DNA from: Chlorogloeopsis fritschii PCC 6912
Lineage (GTDB): Bacteria; Cyanobacteriota; Cyanobacteriia; Cyanobacteriales; Nostocaceae
Direction: 5' to 3'
DNA length: 64,000 nucleotides
Assembly: GCF_000317285.1 (NCBI RefSeq)
Contig: NZ_AJLN01000153.1
Span: 1 to 64,000, forward strand
Of this stretch, positions 55,301 to 62,298 are shown piece by piece. The notes beneath the pieces are model-generated. The model worked only from the letters and a program-made list of their open reading frames with translations. It did no database searches and was not told the DNA's origin. Position 1 is the stretch's first letter. Every line of letters begins with the position of its first letter. The translations under genes and the position numbers were made by a program.

Positions 55301-55960
55301 GAGAAGTTGCTGCATCCACAGGTGATTTACGGGTATTTCCCTTGTCAGGCTGAGGGGAATACACTGCACATCTACAATCCAGAAAATGTAGAGACGCGAC
55401 GGCAGTCGCTACAACGGGGGAAACCCCCGCAACGCGCTGCCTCAAATTTCGCGTCTCTCCAACCCGTTACAGCCTTCGAGTTTCCCAGGCAGAAGTCTTT
55501 GAGGAGACTATGTATTGCAGATTTCTTTACACCGAAGGAGTCGGGAATTATTGATGTCTTCCCGATGCAAGCTGTGACGGTGGGACATATTGCCACGGAG
55601 TACGCGCAGAAGCTGTTTGCAGATAATAAATACACAGATTACCTGTATTTCCACGGTTTAGCCGTGCAGGTGGCGGAAGCGTTGGCTGAGTGGACACACG
55701 CTAGAATTCGGCAAGAGTTGGGTTTTAGCGCTGAGGAACCCGATAATATTCGGGATATTTTGGCACAGCGATATCGTGGCTCAAGGTATAGTTTTGGATA
55801 TCCGGCTTGTCCGAATATTCAGGATCAGTACAAGCAGCTGGAGTTGTTGGGAACTGACAAGATTAACTTGTATATGGATGAAAGTGAGCAGCTTTATCCG
55901 GAACAGTCTACAACAGCGATTATTGCTTATCACCCAGTAGCGAAGTACTTTAGCGCGTAA
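52355..55960 (+). CDS. metH: Cobalamin-dependent methionine synthase
   Basis: 1201 residues. The homocysteine/zinc domain starts [12 protein letters not shown] and includes [11 protein letters not shown]; the pterin domain has [15 protein letters not shown]-type sequence; the cobalamin domain has [19 protein letters not shown] at about residue 735; the AdoMet activation domain ends [19 protein letters not shown] and [16 protein letters not shown]. It converts homocysteine and methyl-tetrahydrofolate to methionine. A Glu/Lys-rich linker (about 875-915) separates the domains. Residues about 1012-1035 are a repeat insertion read in frame. The ATG at 52355 ([10 protein letters not shown]) is chosen over an upstream TTG extension. 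Confidence 0.95.
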   Translation: MTHPFLERLHSPDRPVLVFDGAMGTNLQRQNLTAEDFGGSEYEGCNEFLVHTKPEAVAKVHSDFLAAGADVIETDTFGGTSIVLAEYDLADQAYYLSKKAAELAKRVAAEFSTPEKPRFVAGSMGPTTKLPTLGHIDFDTMKDAFAEQAEALWDGGVDLFIVETCQDVLQIKAALNGIEEVFAKKGERRPLMVSVTMETMGTMLVGTEISAVLTILEPYPIDILGLNCATGPDLMKPHIKYLCQHSPFVVSCIPNAGLPENVGGQAHYRLTPMELRMALMHFVEDLGVQVIGGCCGTRPEHIQQLAEIAKDLKPKIRKPQIEPAAASIYSIQPYEQDNSFLIVGERLNASGSKKCRELLNAEDWDGLVSMARSQVKEGAHILDVNVDYVGRDGVRDMHELVSRLVNNVTLPLMLDSTEWEKMEAGLKVAGGKCILNSTNYEDGEPRFLKVLELAKKYGAGVVVGTIDEDGMARTAEKKFQIAQRAYHQALESGISAREIFFDPLALPISTGIEEDRANGKATIEAIRRIHQELPGCHIILGVSNVSFGLNPAARIVLNSMFLHEAIAAGMDAAIVSASKILPLSKIEPQHQEVCRQLIYDQRKFEGDVCVYDPLGELTTMFEGVTTKRDKGVDENLPIEEMLKRHIIDGERIGLEKHLEKALERYKPLDIINTFLLDGMKVVGELFGSGQMQLPFVLQSAETMKAAVAYLEPFMEKSEAGNNAKGTVIIATVKGDVHDIGKNLVDIILSNNGYKVINLGIKQPVENIIKAYEQHKADCIAMSGLLVKSTAFMKENLEVFNEKGITVPVILGGAALTPKFVHEDCQNTYKGKVVYGKDAFSDLHFMDKLMPAKSSGKWDDFNGFLDEFAENGKVSENGHKKPVAEAETVEEKAPTETKEVDTRRSEAVAVDIERPTPPFWGTKLLQPSDISLEEVFWYLDLQALVAGQWQFRKPKEQSKEEYQAFLDEKVYPILEEWKQRIIEEKLLHPQVIYGYFPCQAEGNTLHIYNPENVETRRQSLQRGKPPQRAASNFASLQPVTAFEFPRQKSLRRLCIADFFTPKESGIIDVFPMQAVTVGHIATEYAQKLFADNKYTDYLYFHGLAVQVAEALAEWTHARIRQELGFSAEEPDNIRDILAQRYRGSRYSFGYPACPNIQDQYKQLELLGTDKINLYMDESEQLYPEQSTTAIIAYHPVAKYFSA
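55388..55458. repeat. Palindromic element inserted in frame in metH
   Basis: GTAGAGACGCGA at the left and TCGCGTCTCT at the right are inverted arms of the element seen as a bare palindrome at 37511. Inside is CGGGGG-AAA-CCCCCG. The 71-bp element plus flanking bases keeps the metH frame and adds about 24 residues ([20 protein letters not shown] region) in the activation domain. Confidence 0.75.
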
Positions 55961-55967
55961 TCTCTTA

Positions 55968-55992
55968 ACCCCTCTTTGCAAACAGAGAGGGG
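55968..55992 (+). terminator. Candidate metH terminator hairpin
   Basis: CCCCTCT and AGAGGGG form a 7-bp stem with an 11-nt loop, eight bases after the metH stop. No T tract follows, so it may be a stem without efficient termination. Confidence 0.4.
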
Positions 55993-56006
55993 GAATTTAG
56001 GATGAA

Positions 56007-56290
56007 ATACCAGAAAAATTCTGGATATCAGCAATTAATATACTGAAAAACCTGTATTTACGTACAAAATCAGGTGAATATACGAATTTTTCCATCTATG
56101 ATCTGATAAAGATAATATCGGTGAAAATTTCTAGATATCCAACCTAAATAAGGTGGTTATACGGAAAAATTCTGTATATATAGTTGAATATTGACGATAT
56201 CCAGAAAATTTCTTGATATTATTAATAATATGCTCGTAATCCTTTCTCTACCTAAGTTGCTTAGTGTGATATACGGAAAGTTTCCGCATA
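56007..56290. repeat. Array of AT-rich near-palindromes
   Basis: At least six dyads share a gaaa/tttc core with ATA or GATAT arms. Examples: CCAGAAAAATTCTGG (56011), TACTGAAAAACCTGTA (56041), GTGAAAATTTCTAG (56121), ACGGAAAAATTCTGT (56161), CCAGAAAATTTCTTG (56201) and ACGGAAAGTTTCCGC (56271). Their centres lie about 31 to 73 bp apart. The sequences are related but not identical, as for multiple sites of one binding protein or a degenerating repeat family. Confidence 0.7.
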
Positions 56291-56338
56291 ATTAATAGTT
56301 AGCTGGCTCCGCACACAACTCTTGCACTCGCAGATGAG

Positions 56339-56549
56339 GCGATCGACCTGAACCGAGAAGTTCATTGAGCGATCGGCTGAGGCACGTCAATGAGGCGATC
56401 GACCTAAACCGCCAAGTCCCAGAAGCGATCAGTTGAGACAGTGGGTGGAGCGATCGGCAGAACCGCAGTGTCCATTGAGCGATCGGAGATGACAGCGTGA
56501 ATGAGAGCGATCGGTTGAGAGGGATAGTTAAGATACATGGAGGCGATCG
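56339..56549. repeat. Dense HIP1-core cluster
   Basis: GCGATCG occurs at 56339, 56369, 56395, 56450, 56479, 56507 and 56543, with GCGATCA at 56425. Spacing is 25-36 bp, far denser than elsewhere in the window, where HIP1 cores are roughly one per several hundred bp. There is no ORF; the minus-strand open frame is not credible. Confidence 0.75.
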
Positions 56550-56561
56550 GTGGCGGCATCC

Positions 56562-56647
56562 AGCTAACACGGCAGTGCAGCGGATTGACGAACGCCGCCT
56601 GTGCTAAGTTCGAGGTTATCTGCAACCGCTGCATTTTGCCGTTAGAT
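56562..56647 (+). other. attC-like recombination site 1
   Basis: 86 bp bounded by AGCTAAC and GTTAGAT (GTTRRRY box), with complementary inner arms: GGCAGTGCAGCGG on the left and CCGCTGCATTTTGCC on the right. Such a folded single-strand site is the mark of integron gene cassettes. The left box deviates slightly from RYYYAAC. Confidence 0.75.
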
Positions 56648-56760
56648 GATTTTTTGTGGCGAAAATTATAAGATAGCTCATTGTGCGTTAATTAATACAG
56701 TAAATCGGGAGAAGATGAACAGCAAGAAAGCTGAAACAAGTCATCTAACTGGAGGTGCAC

Positions 56761-57216
56761 ATGAAACTGCTCAACGATATCCAACACTTGACGTTTATCA
56801 CCGCTGATATGGATCGGCTGATCGCATTTTACGAACGTGTCTTTGAGGCAAGGGTAACTGTTGACTTGGAGGAAGATGGTCTGCGCCACACCTTCATTGA
56901 GGTCGGCCCCCATACAGTCTTGCACCCATTCCAGGTTACCGGCGTCGAGCCACCAGACCCTCAGCCGATGTTTCAACGCGGGCGACTAGACCATTTCGCG
57001 CTCAATGCGGCAAGCGAGGAGGCGTTCCGTGAACTACGTCGGCGTGTCGTCACAGAGGGTGCGGGCAATGGTGTGGTGACTGATATGGGCTCGTTACTAA
57101 GTTTCGGATTTGCTGACCCGGATGGAGGTTGCCACGAAGTGGTCTGGGTGAAGCCGGGCGTCCCTGCCGGAGCCCTTTTGAAGCGAGCTGACTGGGCAAT
57201 GGTAGAGATAGACTGA
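56761..57216 (+). CDS. VOC/glyoxalase-family protein (cassette gene)
   Basis: 151 residues. The VOC fold is clear: IQHLTFITADMDRLIAFYERVF at the start, the DHFALNAAS repeat strand in the middle, and FADPDGGCHEVVWV at the end, with His and Glu ligands. Families include glyoxalase I and resistance proteins. GGAGG ends five bases before the ATG. Its GC-rich codon use differs from neighbouring genes, which fits a mobile cassette. It lies between attC-like sites 1 and 2. Confidence 0.8.
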   Translation: MKLLNDIQHLTFITADMDRLIAFYERVFEARVTVDLEEDGLRHTFIEVGPHTVLHPFQVTGVEPPDPQPMFQRGRLDHFALNAASEEAFRELRRRVVTEGAGNGVVTDMGSLLSFGFADPDGGCHEVVWVKPGVPAGALLKRADWAMVEID

Positions 57217-57222
57217 CGCGCC

Positions 57223-57309
57223 ACCTAACAATTCGGGTGCAGCGGATTGACCAAAGCCGCTTGGGTAGGATGCAAAGGTCTCAGCAACCGCTGACCCGAA
57301 ACGTTAGAC
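57223..57309 (+). other. attC-like recombination site 2
   Basis: 87 bp from ACCTAAC (RYYYAAC) to GTTAGAC (GTTRRRY). The arms pair as TTCGGGTGCAGCGG with CCGCTGACCCGAA, leaving the unpaired bases expected of attC. It ends the VOC cassette. Confidence 0.85.
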
Positions 57310-57407
57310 AGATCTCCGTTTTAGGGGTGTTATATTATAAGGTTTAGGATTTTTGGTTTAGCATATTTCCTGACGAAGGAAGCTTTCTTAATCAAGGAGG
57401 TGATTGA

Positions 57408-57551
57408 GTGGATCTGCTAATTCGAGACGCTCAACTCGATGACGCTGAAGCGATTTTAGCCATACTAAACCCGATCATTGAAGTTGGAGCAGCGAACAAA
57501 GCCTTCTTCTTCGTTTCACGTTGGTCGGTTGCCGCTCAACTATGCCGTTAG
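57408..57551 (+). pseudogene. Truncated GNAT acetyltransferase (cassette gene)
   Basis: A perfect ribosome binding site (AAGGAGGTGA, 57394-57403) precedes a GTG start. The first residues MDLLIRDAQLDDAEAILAIL are a normal GNAT N-terminus. After about 25 codons the reading runs into attC-like sequence and ends at a TAG 47 residues in. The conserved acetyl-CoA region is absent, so the gene has lost its 3' part, probably by a deletion into its own attC. Confidence 0.75.
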
Positions 57552-57553
57552 AT
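57478..57553 (+). other. attC-like site 3, left end eroded
   Basis: The right end ttgccgctcaactatgccGT-TAGAT is a normal attC right arm and GTTAGAT box (57547-57553). The left side keeps only an inner part (ggagcagcgaacaaagcc). The outer RYYYAAC box is missing, replaced by truncated GNAT sequence. Confidence 0.6.
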
Positions 57554-57584
57554 GTCAATCAAAGCATCATTACGAAATATCGAA

Positions 57585-58274
57585 ATGGAATTAGAGAAAA
57601 AGCAAATTCTTGTTGTAGGAGCCAGTCGAGGCATTGGTGCAGCTGTTGCTCAACATTTTGCTCAAAAAGGTGAGTATGTGCTTTCTGTTTCAAGGAGCCA
57701 GCCTGTTGCAGGAGAGTGGATTCAAGCAGATATTTCCACAGCAGAAGGGATACGATCAGTTATTGATAGTGTTGGTGAATCTCGCTTGGATGCACTGTTA
57801 TTTATGGGTGGAGTGTGGGAAGAAGGTGCGTTTACGGAGCGATACAACTTCATACAAAGTCCTGATCGAGAAACTCGTTATGTGATAGCTGTAAATACAA
57901 TTGCTCCTATTGAACTAACTAAACAACTCACCAAAAATCTTGTTAGATCGAATAATCCAAGAGCTATATTTATCGGCTCATTATCTGGTCTAGATAATGC
58001 TGCATCGATCGAGGTAGCTAATACAGCATCAAAATTCGGATTGCGAGGCGCAGCACAAGCTTTAAAGATAGCTCTACGTGATTACAAGATTGGTGTTACA
58101 GTTATTAACCCTGGAAATGTCGCTACAGAAGAAGTAATGGCAGATATTGAAGAAGGTAGATTTGAGCAGCAAGTTCCGATCCCTCTTACAGATATCATTT
58201 CTGCAATTGAGTGGATTCTAAAGCTTTCAAATGCGGTGAACATCGGAGAAATTAATATGCAACAGAAGGATTAA
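57585..58274 (+). CDS. Short-chain dehydrogenase/reductase-like protein (cassette gene)
   Basis: 229 residues. The cofactor motif is VVGASRGIGAAVAQHF near the N-terminus, with NTIAPIELTKQL and INPGNVATEEV later. The YxxxK catalytic pair is altered: NTASK stands where YxxSK is expected, so the catalytic Tyr is Asn. The enzyme may be inactive as a dehydrogenase or bind ligand only. An ATG at 57552 inside the attC box gives 11 extra residues. It lies between attC-like sites 3 and 4. Confidence 0.75.
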   Translation: MELEKKQILVVGASRGIGAAVAQHFAQKGEYVLSVSRSQPVAGEWIQADISTAEGIRSVIDSVGESRLDALLFMGGVWEEGAFTERYNFIQSPDRETRYVIAVNTIAPIELTKQLTKNLVRSNNPRAIFIGSLSGLDNAASIEVANTASKFGLRGAAQALKIALRDYKIGVTVINPGNVATEEVMADIEEGRFEQQVPIPLTDIISAIEWILKLSNAVNIGEINMQQKD

Positions 58275-58316
58275 TCGATTAGCATTGTCAAGCAGGCATA
58301 GATGCTAAATGCTGAA

Positions 58317-58400
58317 ATCTAACAATCGCGCTGCACCAGAACGTTTTAGTATGGTTGAGTTGCAAAGATTATCCCCGTCCGCTGAGTTCAACCGTTAGAC
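58317..58400 (+). other. attC-like recombination site 4
   Basis: 84 bp from ATCTAAC (RYYYAAC) to GTTAGAC (GTTRRRY). The internal arms pair less well than in sites 1 and 2, but the outer boxes and length fit. It ends the SDR cassette. Confidence 0.7.
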
Positions 58401-58520
58401 TGAAGACAACACAACAGAAAAATAGTGCATGGCTAAGGAATCGGCTTTGCTCTCATTAGAAATTTTTTTGTAACTAGAATTAAAAGTAATTGTGCATAGT
58501 TTGTCAGCATGAACCAGAGG

Positions 58521-58727
58521 ATGAGGCAAGTAATTCTCTACAAAGACGAAGATGGCTATTGGGTGGTGGGGTGCCCAAGCCTTAAGGGATGTATCAGCCA
58601 AGGTAGGACAAAGGAGGAAGCTCTTTCAAATATCAGGGAGGCAATTTCAGGCTACGTTGCAGCTTTGGAGGAGGATGGCTTACCTGTTCCAGAAGAGAAG
58701 TTTGAAACGTTTCTGGTGGTTGTGTGA
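58521..58727 (+). CDS. HicB-like antitoxin
   Basis: 68 residues. RQVILYKDEDGYWVVGCPSLKGCISQGRTKEEALSNIREAI is the HicB pattern, an RNase H-like fold antitoxin. No HicA toxin was seen on either side. It is just after attC-like site 4 and may be a further cassette gene or a solitary regulator. An ATG four codons upstream is an alternative start. Confidence 0.8.
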   Translation: MRQVILYKDEDGYWVVGCPSLKGCISQGRTKEEALSNIREAISGYVAALEEDGLPVPEEKFETFLVVV

Positions 58728-58831
58728 GTAGAATATGGAGTAATTTTCAATCACACGACCCTTATAAACACCCCAAAAAAGCCATAATAGGAGTATTTGT
58801 AAAGCGTCGTGGCTAAAAGGCGGGTTTATTT

Positions 58832-59152
58832 ATGGAGTCAGTTATTTCTGAACACATCGAAATCACGCCTGGTGTATGTAGTGGTAAACCGCGTATTGCT
58901 GGACATCGGATTCGAGTGCAGGATATTGCCATCTGGCACGAACGACTGGGATTTTCACCAGATGAGATAGTATCGCAGTATCCCAGCATCACCTTGGCTG
59001 ATGTGTATGCGGCGTTGGCATATTATCACGATCATCTTGAGGAAATAAGGCAACAAATTCTAGAAGATGAAGAGTTTGCTAAACAGTTGCAGGCGCAAAC
59101 TCATTCGCTTTTGTTGCAAAAACTAGGCAATCGAGATGTCCGGGAAGATTAG
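58832..59152 (+). CDS. DUF433 antitoxin
   Basis: 106 residues. ITPGVCSGKPRIAGHRIRVQDIAIWHERLGFSPDEIV is the DUF433 hallmark (winged-helix-like DNA-binding). The C-terminal helix is followed by a 17-nt overlap with the next gene. Likely the antitoxin of the pair. Confidence 0.88.
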   Translation: MESVISEHIEITPGVCSGKPRIAGHRIRVQDIAIWHERLGFSPDEIVSQYPSITLADVYAALAYYHDHLEEIRQQILEDEEFAKQLQAQTHSLLLQKLGNRDVRED

Positions 59153-59471
59153 ATTTCACCTAGATGAAAATGTTAGTAACGTCATTGCAGACGGATTACG
59201 CCGTCGTGGTATTGATGTTACAACCACCCCAGAACAAGGATTAATATCTGTCTCAGATGAACAACAACTAGCGTTTACACTGGCTGAGAGTAGAGTAATT
59301 TTCACTCAAGATGCAGATTTTCTCCGCTTCCATCAAGCAGGTGTTACTCATGCTGGCATTGTCTACTGTAGTCAGGGTAGTCGCTCAATTGGTGAGATCA
59401 TACGCAGCTTGATTTTAATTTGGGAGTGGTTAGATGTGGAAGAAATGCGTGGGCGTGTTGAATTTATTTGA
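59136..59471 (+). CDS. DUF5615 PIN-like toxin
   Basis: 111 residues. IRFHLDENVSNVIADGLRRRGIDV starts with a PIN-like Asp region; FTQDADFLRFHQAG carries the later acidic residues. DUF5615 proteins form TA pairs with DUF433, as here by overlap. Nuclease activity is assumed from the fold. Confidence 0.85.
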   Translation: MSGKIRFHLDENVSNVIADGLRRRGIDVTTTPEQGLISVSDEQQLAFTLAESRVIFTQDADFLRFHQAGVTHAGIVYCSQGSRSIGEIIRSLILIWEWLDVEEMRGRVEFI

Positions 59472-59589
59472 ACTGCTCACATATAGATACTACCTCTTGC
59501 TCAAAGAACAAGAGGTGAAAACTATCTAGGAAGCGATCGCTCGATTTAAAAACCTAAGCGCTAGTGAGAAGAATGCGATCGCTAAATAT

Positions 59590-60321
59590 TTAACGCAGCT
59601 TACTTGTTTGTCTAGCTCGATCGAGAAGTTGCTTGAAATCCTCACGCCAGCTATCAAATTCTGCGATAAAGTTATATCCGCATACAGTCTGGAGCGATCG
59701 CTCAGAAATAATCTCTAGTATCCGTGCGGCGCGATCGCGCGTCTCGTCTTGCAATCCAAAAGGATTGAGTCGCATCCTAGATCCTGGAGGGAATGCATAG
59801 TCACAAATAAACAATACCTTGCCATAGATATACATGGTAAAGCCCGGTGTGTGCCCACCAATATGGAAAGCTTCGATGCCATGCTCGGTGAAGTCACCGT
59901 TAAATTTTTGATCGACCGGAAATTTTCTGGCAAGCGGATGTTCGGCATCAAGAACGTGCAGATAAACTTTCGCACCCCAGAGATCGCGATACTGGTTGGA
60001 TGCACCCATAAAATCCTTGTGGGTAAAGTAAATCGCTTTTACTGGCTCCAAGTCGCGATTGAATGCTGATGGACAATCAATCCAGACGGCACCTTCATCT
60101 GTTTCAATGCGATAAGCAGCATGTTCAAAACCAAGACGAGGCACAGATAACAACTGCGTGACATATTCATTGACGCGATGCGGTGTGACTCGATAAGTCT
60201 GCTCTGCCTCATCCCAAGTGACAAAACGATCGTGGCGTGCTCCGCAGAACGGACAGACATCAGGCATCTCACCAATCATGTTATAGCCACAAACTTTGCA
60301 AACCCACTGCTTATAGTACAT
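59590..60321 (-). CDS. Rubredoxin-like / metallo-beta-lactamase-fold fusion protein
   Basis: 243 residues. Residues about 8-30 hold CKVCGYNMIGEMPDVCPFCGA, a rubredoxin-type zinc/iron knuckle. The rest is a metallo-beta-lactamase fold (YFTHKDFMGASNQYRD, HIGGHTPGFTMYIYG, FICDYAF). The usual HxHxDH metal motif is reduced to THKDFMG, so metal binding is uncertain. The start MYYKQWVC follows GGAGGAATCT; an ATG five codons upstream overlaps that site. It is downstream of the XapX gene (gap about 39 bp). Confidence 0.85.
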   Translation of the reverse strand: MYYKQWVCKVCGYNMIGEMPDVCPFCGARHDRFVTWDEAEQTYRVTPHRVNEYVTQLLSVPRLGFEHAAYRIETDEGAVWIDCPSAFNRDLEPVKAIYFTHKDFMGASNQYRDLWGAKVYLHVLDAEHPLARKFPVDQKFNGDFTEHGIEAFHIGGHTPGFTMYIYGKVLFICDYAFPPGSRMRLNPFGLQDETRDRAARILEIISERSLQTVCGYNFIAEFDSWREDFKQLLDRARQTSKLR

Positions 60322-60360
60322 AGTAGATTCCTCCATAGGTGTAAATTTGAAACTCTAAAA

Positions 60361-60528
60361 TCAGCGAAGCAAAAAGTGTTTTAATTGTTCGATCGACCAA
60401 GCACCAAATAGAATCCCCAGCGCTCCTACGAATCCCATCAGAGGAGGTGCAGGTAACGGCAGTTTCAGCCACCCAAACAGAACACCAACGATCCAGCCTG
60501 CTACCAGGGAAAGCATGAATTCTTTCAT
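60361..60528 (-). CDS. XapX-like small membrane protein (DUF1427)
   Basis: 55 residues, too short for a 60-codon threshold. MKEFMLSLVAGWIVGVLFGW, LKLPLPAPPLMGFVGALGIL and FGAWSIEQLKHFLL show the XapX pattern, with two hydrophobic segments. An AGAGGT-like site precedes the ATG. It is the first gene of a pair with the rubredoxin/MBL gene. Confidence 0.8.
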   Translation of the reverse strand: MKEFMLSLVAGWIVGVLFGWLKLPLPAPPLMGFVGALGILFGAWSIEQLKHFLLR

Positions 60529-60670
60529 CAGTTGATACCTCTGCGCCTTGTGTCAGGTTTCTATCTTTGTGTAAGAGGCAATATCTGCTTTCTAATAGTG
60601 ATGAGTTCAGTATGTAAAATCTCTAGAATCAGCGTCTTGCATATTCTTGTACTTTTGAGCAAATTCTTAT

Positions 60671-61564
60671 CTATTTGTTGAGAAATGCTTTAGGACTACT
60701 GCCAGTCAGACGTTTGAAGTGATGGCTCAAGTGGCTTTGATGAGTAAACCCCAAAGAATAAGCAATTTCTGCAATACTAAATTCGCCCTGTCGCAACAAC
60801 TGCTTGGCGCGATCAACGCGACATTGAATCACATACTGATGGGGTGACAACTTTGTGGATTGTTTGAACAACCGGGAAAAATAACTCTGACTCATGCGAG
60901 CGATCGCCGCTAGTGTCGCCAATGTCAAATCTTGATCCAGATGTTCGTGGATATAGTCCACCACTTGCCGCAGTGTGTGTCTAGGTAAACCACTAACAAT
61001 TGGGGACAGCGAATATTTATGAGCAGAATAATGCCGCAACAGATGCGCCATCAATGCAGTTGTCATGGCATCAACATACAAACGCCCGCCAATTCCACCG
61101 GACTCCAATTCTGCTTTCAGCGCTAACCCCATGCTGTGAATCAGCGGATCGCAAAGATTGATGATAGGAAGCAGTTCTACATCGCTGACATCGGTTGTCT
61201 GGGCCATGTGCTGTGCCAATAACTCTGGTTCAAATGCCAGCACTATAAACTGATGCTCTGTCTGCCAATACGCTTGGGTTCGAGCATTCGCGGGTAACAC
61301 TCTCACCGTGCCCTGGCTCATCGGATACAACTGGTTGAGTCCTTCAAAGGTTTCAACGATGGGCGATCGCGAGGTGCGATCGTGAACGATCAGGCGATGC
61401 TGTGGACAAAAATTTTCAAGCATTTCAGGGGGCGGTTGGCGGTGATATTGCAGGTAGAGTCCACCCCAATCTGTTGAATTATTAGACAGGAGTGCTTTGT
61501 TTGGGTAAATTGAAAGACCGTCTTCTCCAGCCAGATTAACCCTCAGAGCCTCGTTTGTCACCAT
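60671..61564 (-). CDS. AraC-family transcriptional regulator
   Basis: 297 residues. The C-terminal two HTHs are HLDQDLTLATLAAIARMSQSYFSRLFKQ and FSIAEIAYSLGFTHQSHLSHHFKRLTGSSP. The N-terminal part (about 1-180) is a ligand or dimer domain. It is upstream of and in the same direction as the XapX and rubredoxin/MBL genes, so it probably controls them. Confidence 0.9.
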   Translation of the reverse strand: MVTNEALRVNLAGEDGLSIYPNKALLSNNSTDWGGLYLQYHRQPPPEMLENFCPQHRLIVHDRTSRSPIVETFEGLNQLYPMSQGTVRVLPANARTQAYWQTEHQFIVLAFEPELLAQHMAQTTDVSDVELLPIINLCDPLIHSMGLALKAELESGGIGGRLYVDAMTTALMAHLLRHYSAHKYSLSPIVSGLPRHTLRQVVDYIHEHLDQDLTLATLAAIARMSQSYFSRLFKQSTKLSPHQYVIQCRVDRAKQLLRQGEFSIAEIAYSLGFTHQSHLSHHFKRLTGSSPKAFLNK

Positions 61565-62298
61565 AACTCACAGCCTCCTTATCCAGCCAAGCTACTTAGA
61601 CGTAGTTGAAATGACTTCATTTTAGCGCGTGACTTCAGTTTTTGAGTAAAGTTTCATGAAGGTAGAGTGTCTATCGAGATATGGATATCATGAGTGAATT
61701 CTGCAAATATCTAAACCGAGCGTGGCAAAGACTACCCATACTGAATGCGGCGTGGGTACGGATACTACTGAAAACACTGATAAAATCAGCCGTCGATTAA
61801 GTTCTTCGAGTATTATTGAATTTTTAGACTACAAATGTAATTTAGCGTAGTATAATAAAAAAACTCGATGATTAAGCAACAAGTGTTCTGCTTTGGTGTC
61901 AGATGAGCGCCCTGCCCTTGGTACAGGCAAAAAGGCCTAGAAGCCCAAATTCAGAGCATGGGCGCATGAAACCAGTGATGCCACCTATGCGATCGCGCAG
62001 TTTAGAGGAGTGAGGTTATGTTTGATTTAATAGTTTGCTGTGAAATGTGAATTAATTAAAACTTCACCTGATCGGGTGAGTCGGTTGGGTGAAGCAGATA
62101 GAAATCGTGGTCGCTACCCTAAGAAGGCTATGGCAAAAGGAGAAACACGATGTTCTAAGTTTTTTGAGCTAGAAATTGTGCTTGGCATTCTCTACAATCC
62201 TGACTCCGACTGCTGTTCCGGCATTAATGGCATTTTTGCATAAATTTTCACGTAGTCGCACCGATCGCTAAAATTGCCGGATTTGAGATATACAACGT
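61565..62298. other. Gene-free interval before the MFS gene
   Basis: About 730 bp. It carries the AraC upstream region and a structured-RNA candidate. The 67-codon plus-strand frame near 62040 has no family resemblance and is not called. Confidence 0.5.
61890..61970 (+). ncRNA. Candidate structured RNA
   Basis: GCGCCC (about 61907) pairs with GGGCGC (about 61960), enclosing TGCC-cttggtaca-GGCA and GGC-ctagaa-GCC, a possible three-way junction. It reminded me of HEARO/omega-RNA-like elements associated with IscB/IsrB nucleases, but this is from memory only and no such nuclease ORF follows. Confidence 0.25.

Noticed and set aside
56292-56570. Minus-strand ORF across the HIP1 cluster
   Set aside because: Its residues follow from the repeated cgatcg words; there is no start signal and no domain.
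61640-61680. Second copy of the SigJ gene tail (gtttcatgaaggtaga)
   Set aside because: The likeness to the end near 63885 covers under 20 bases and no upstream coding sequence continues it.
62040-62243. 67-codon plus-strand frame before the MFS gene
   Set aside because: It has no recognisable domain or ribosome site and lies in a non-coding stretch; I could not link it to a mobile element.
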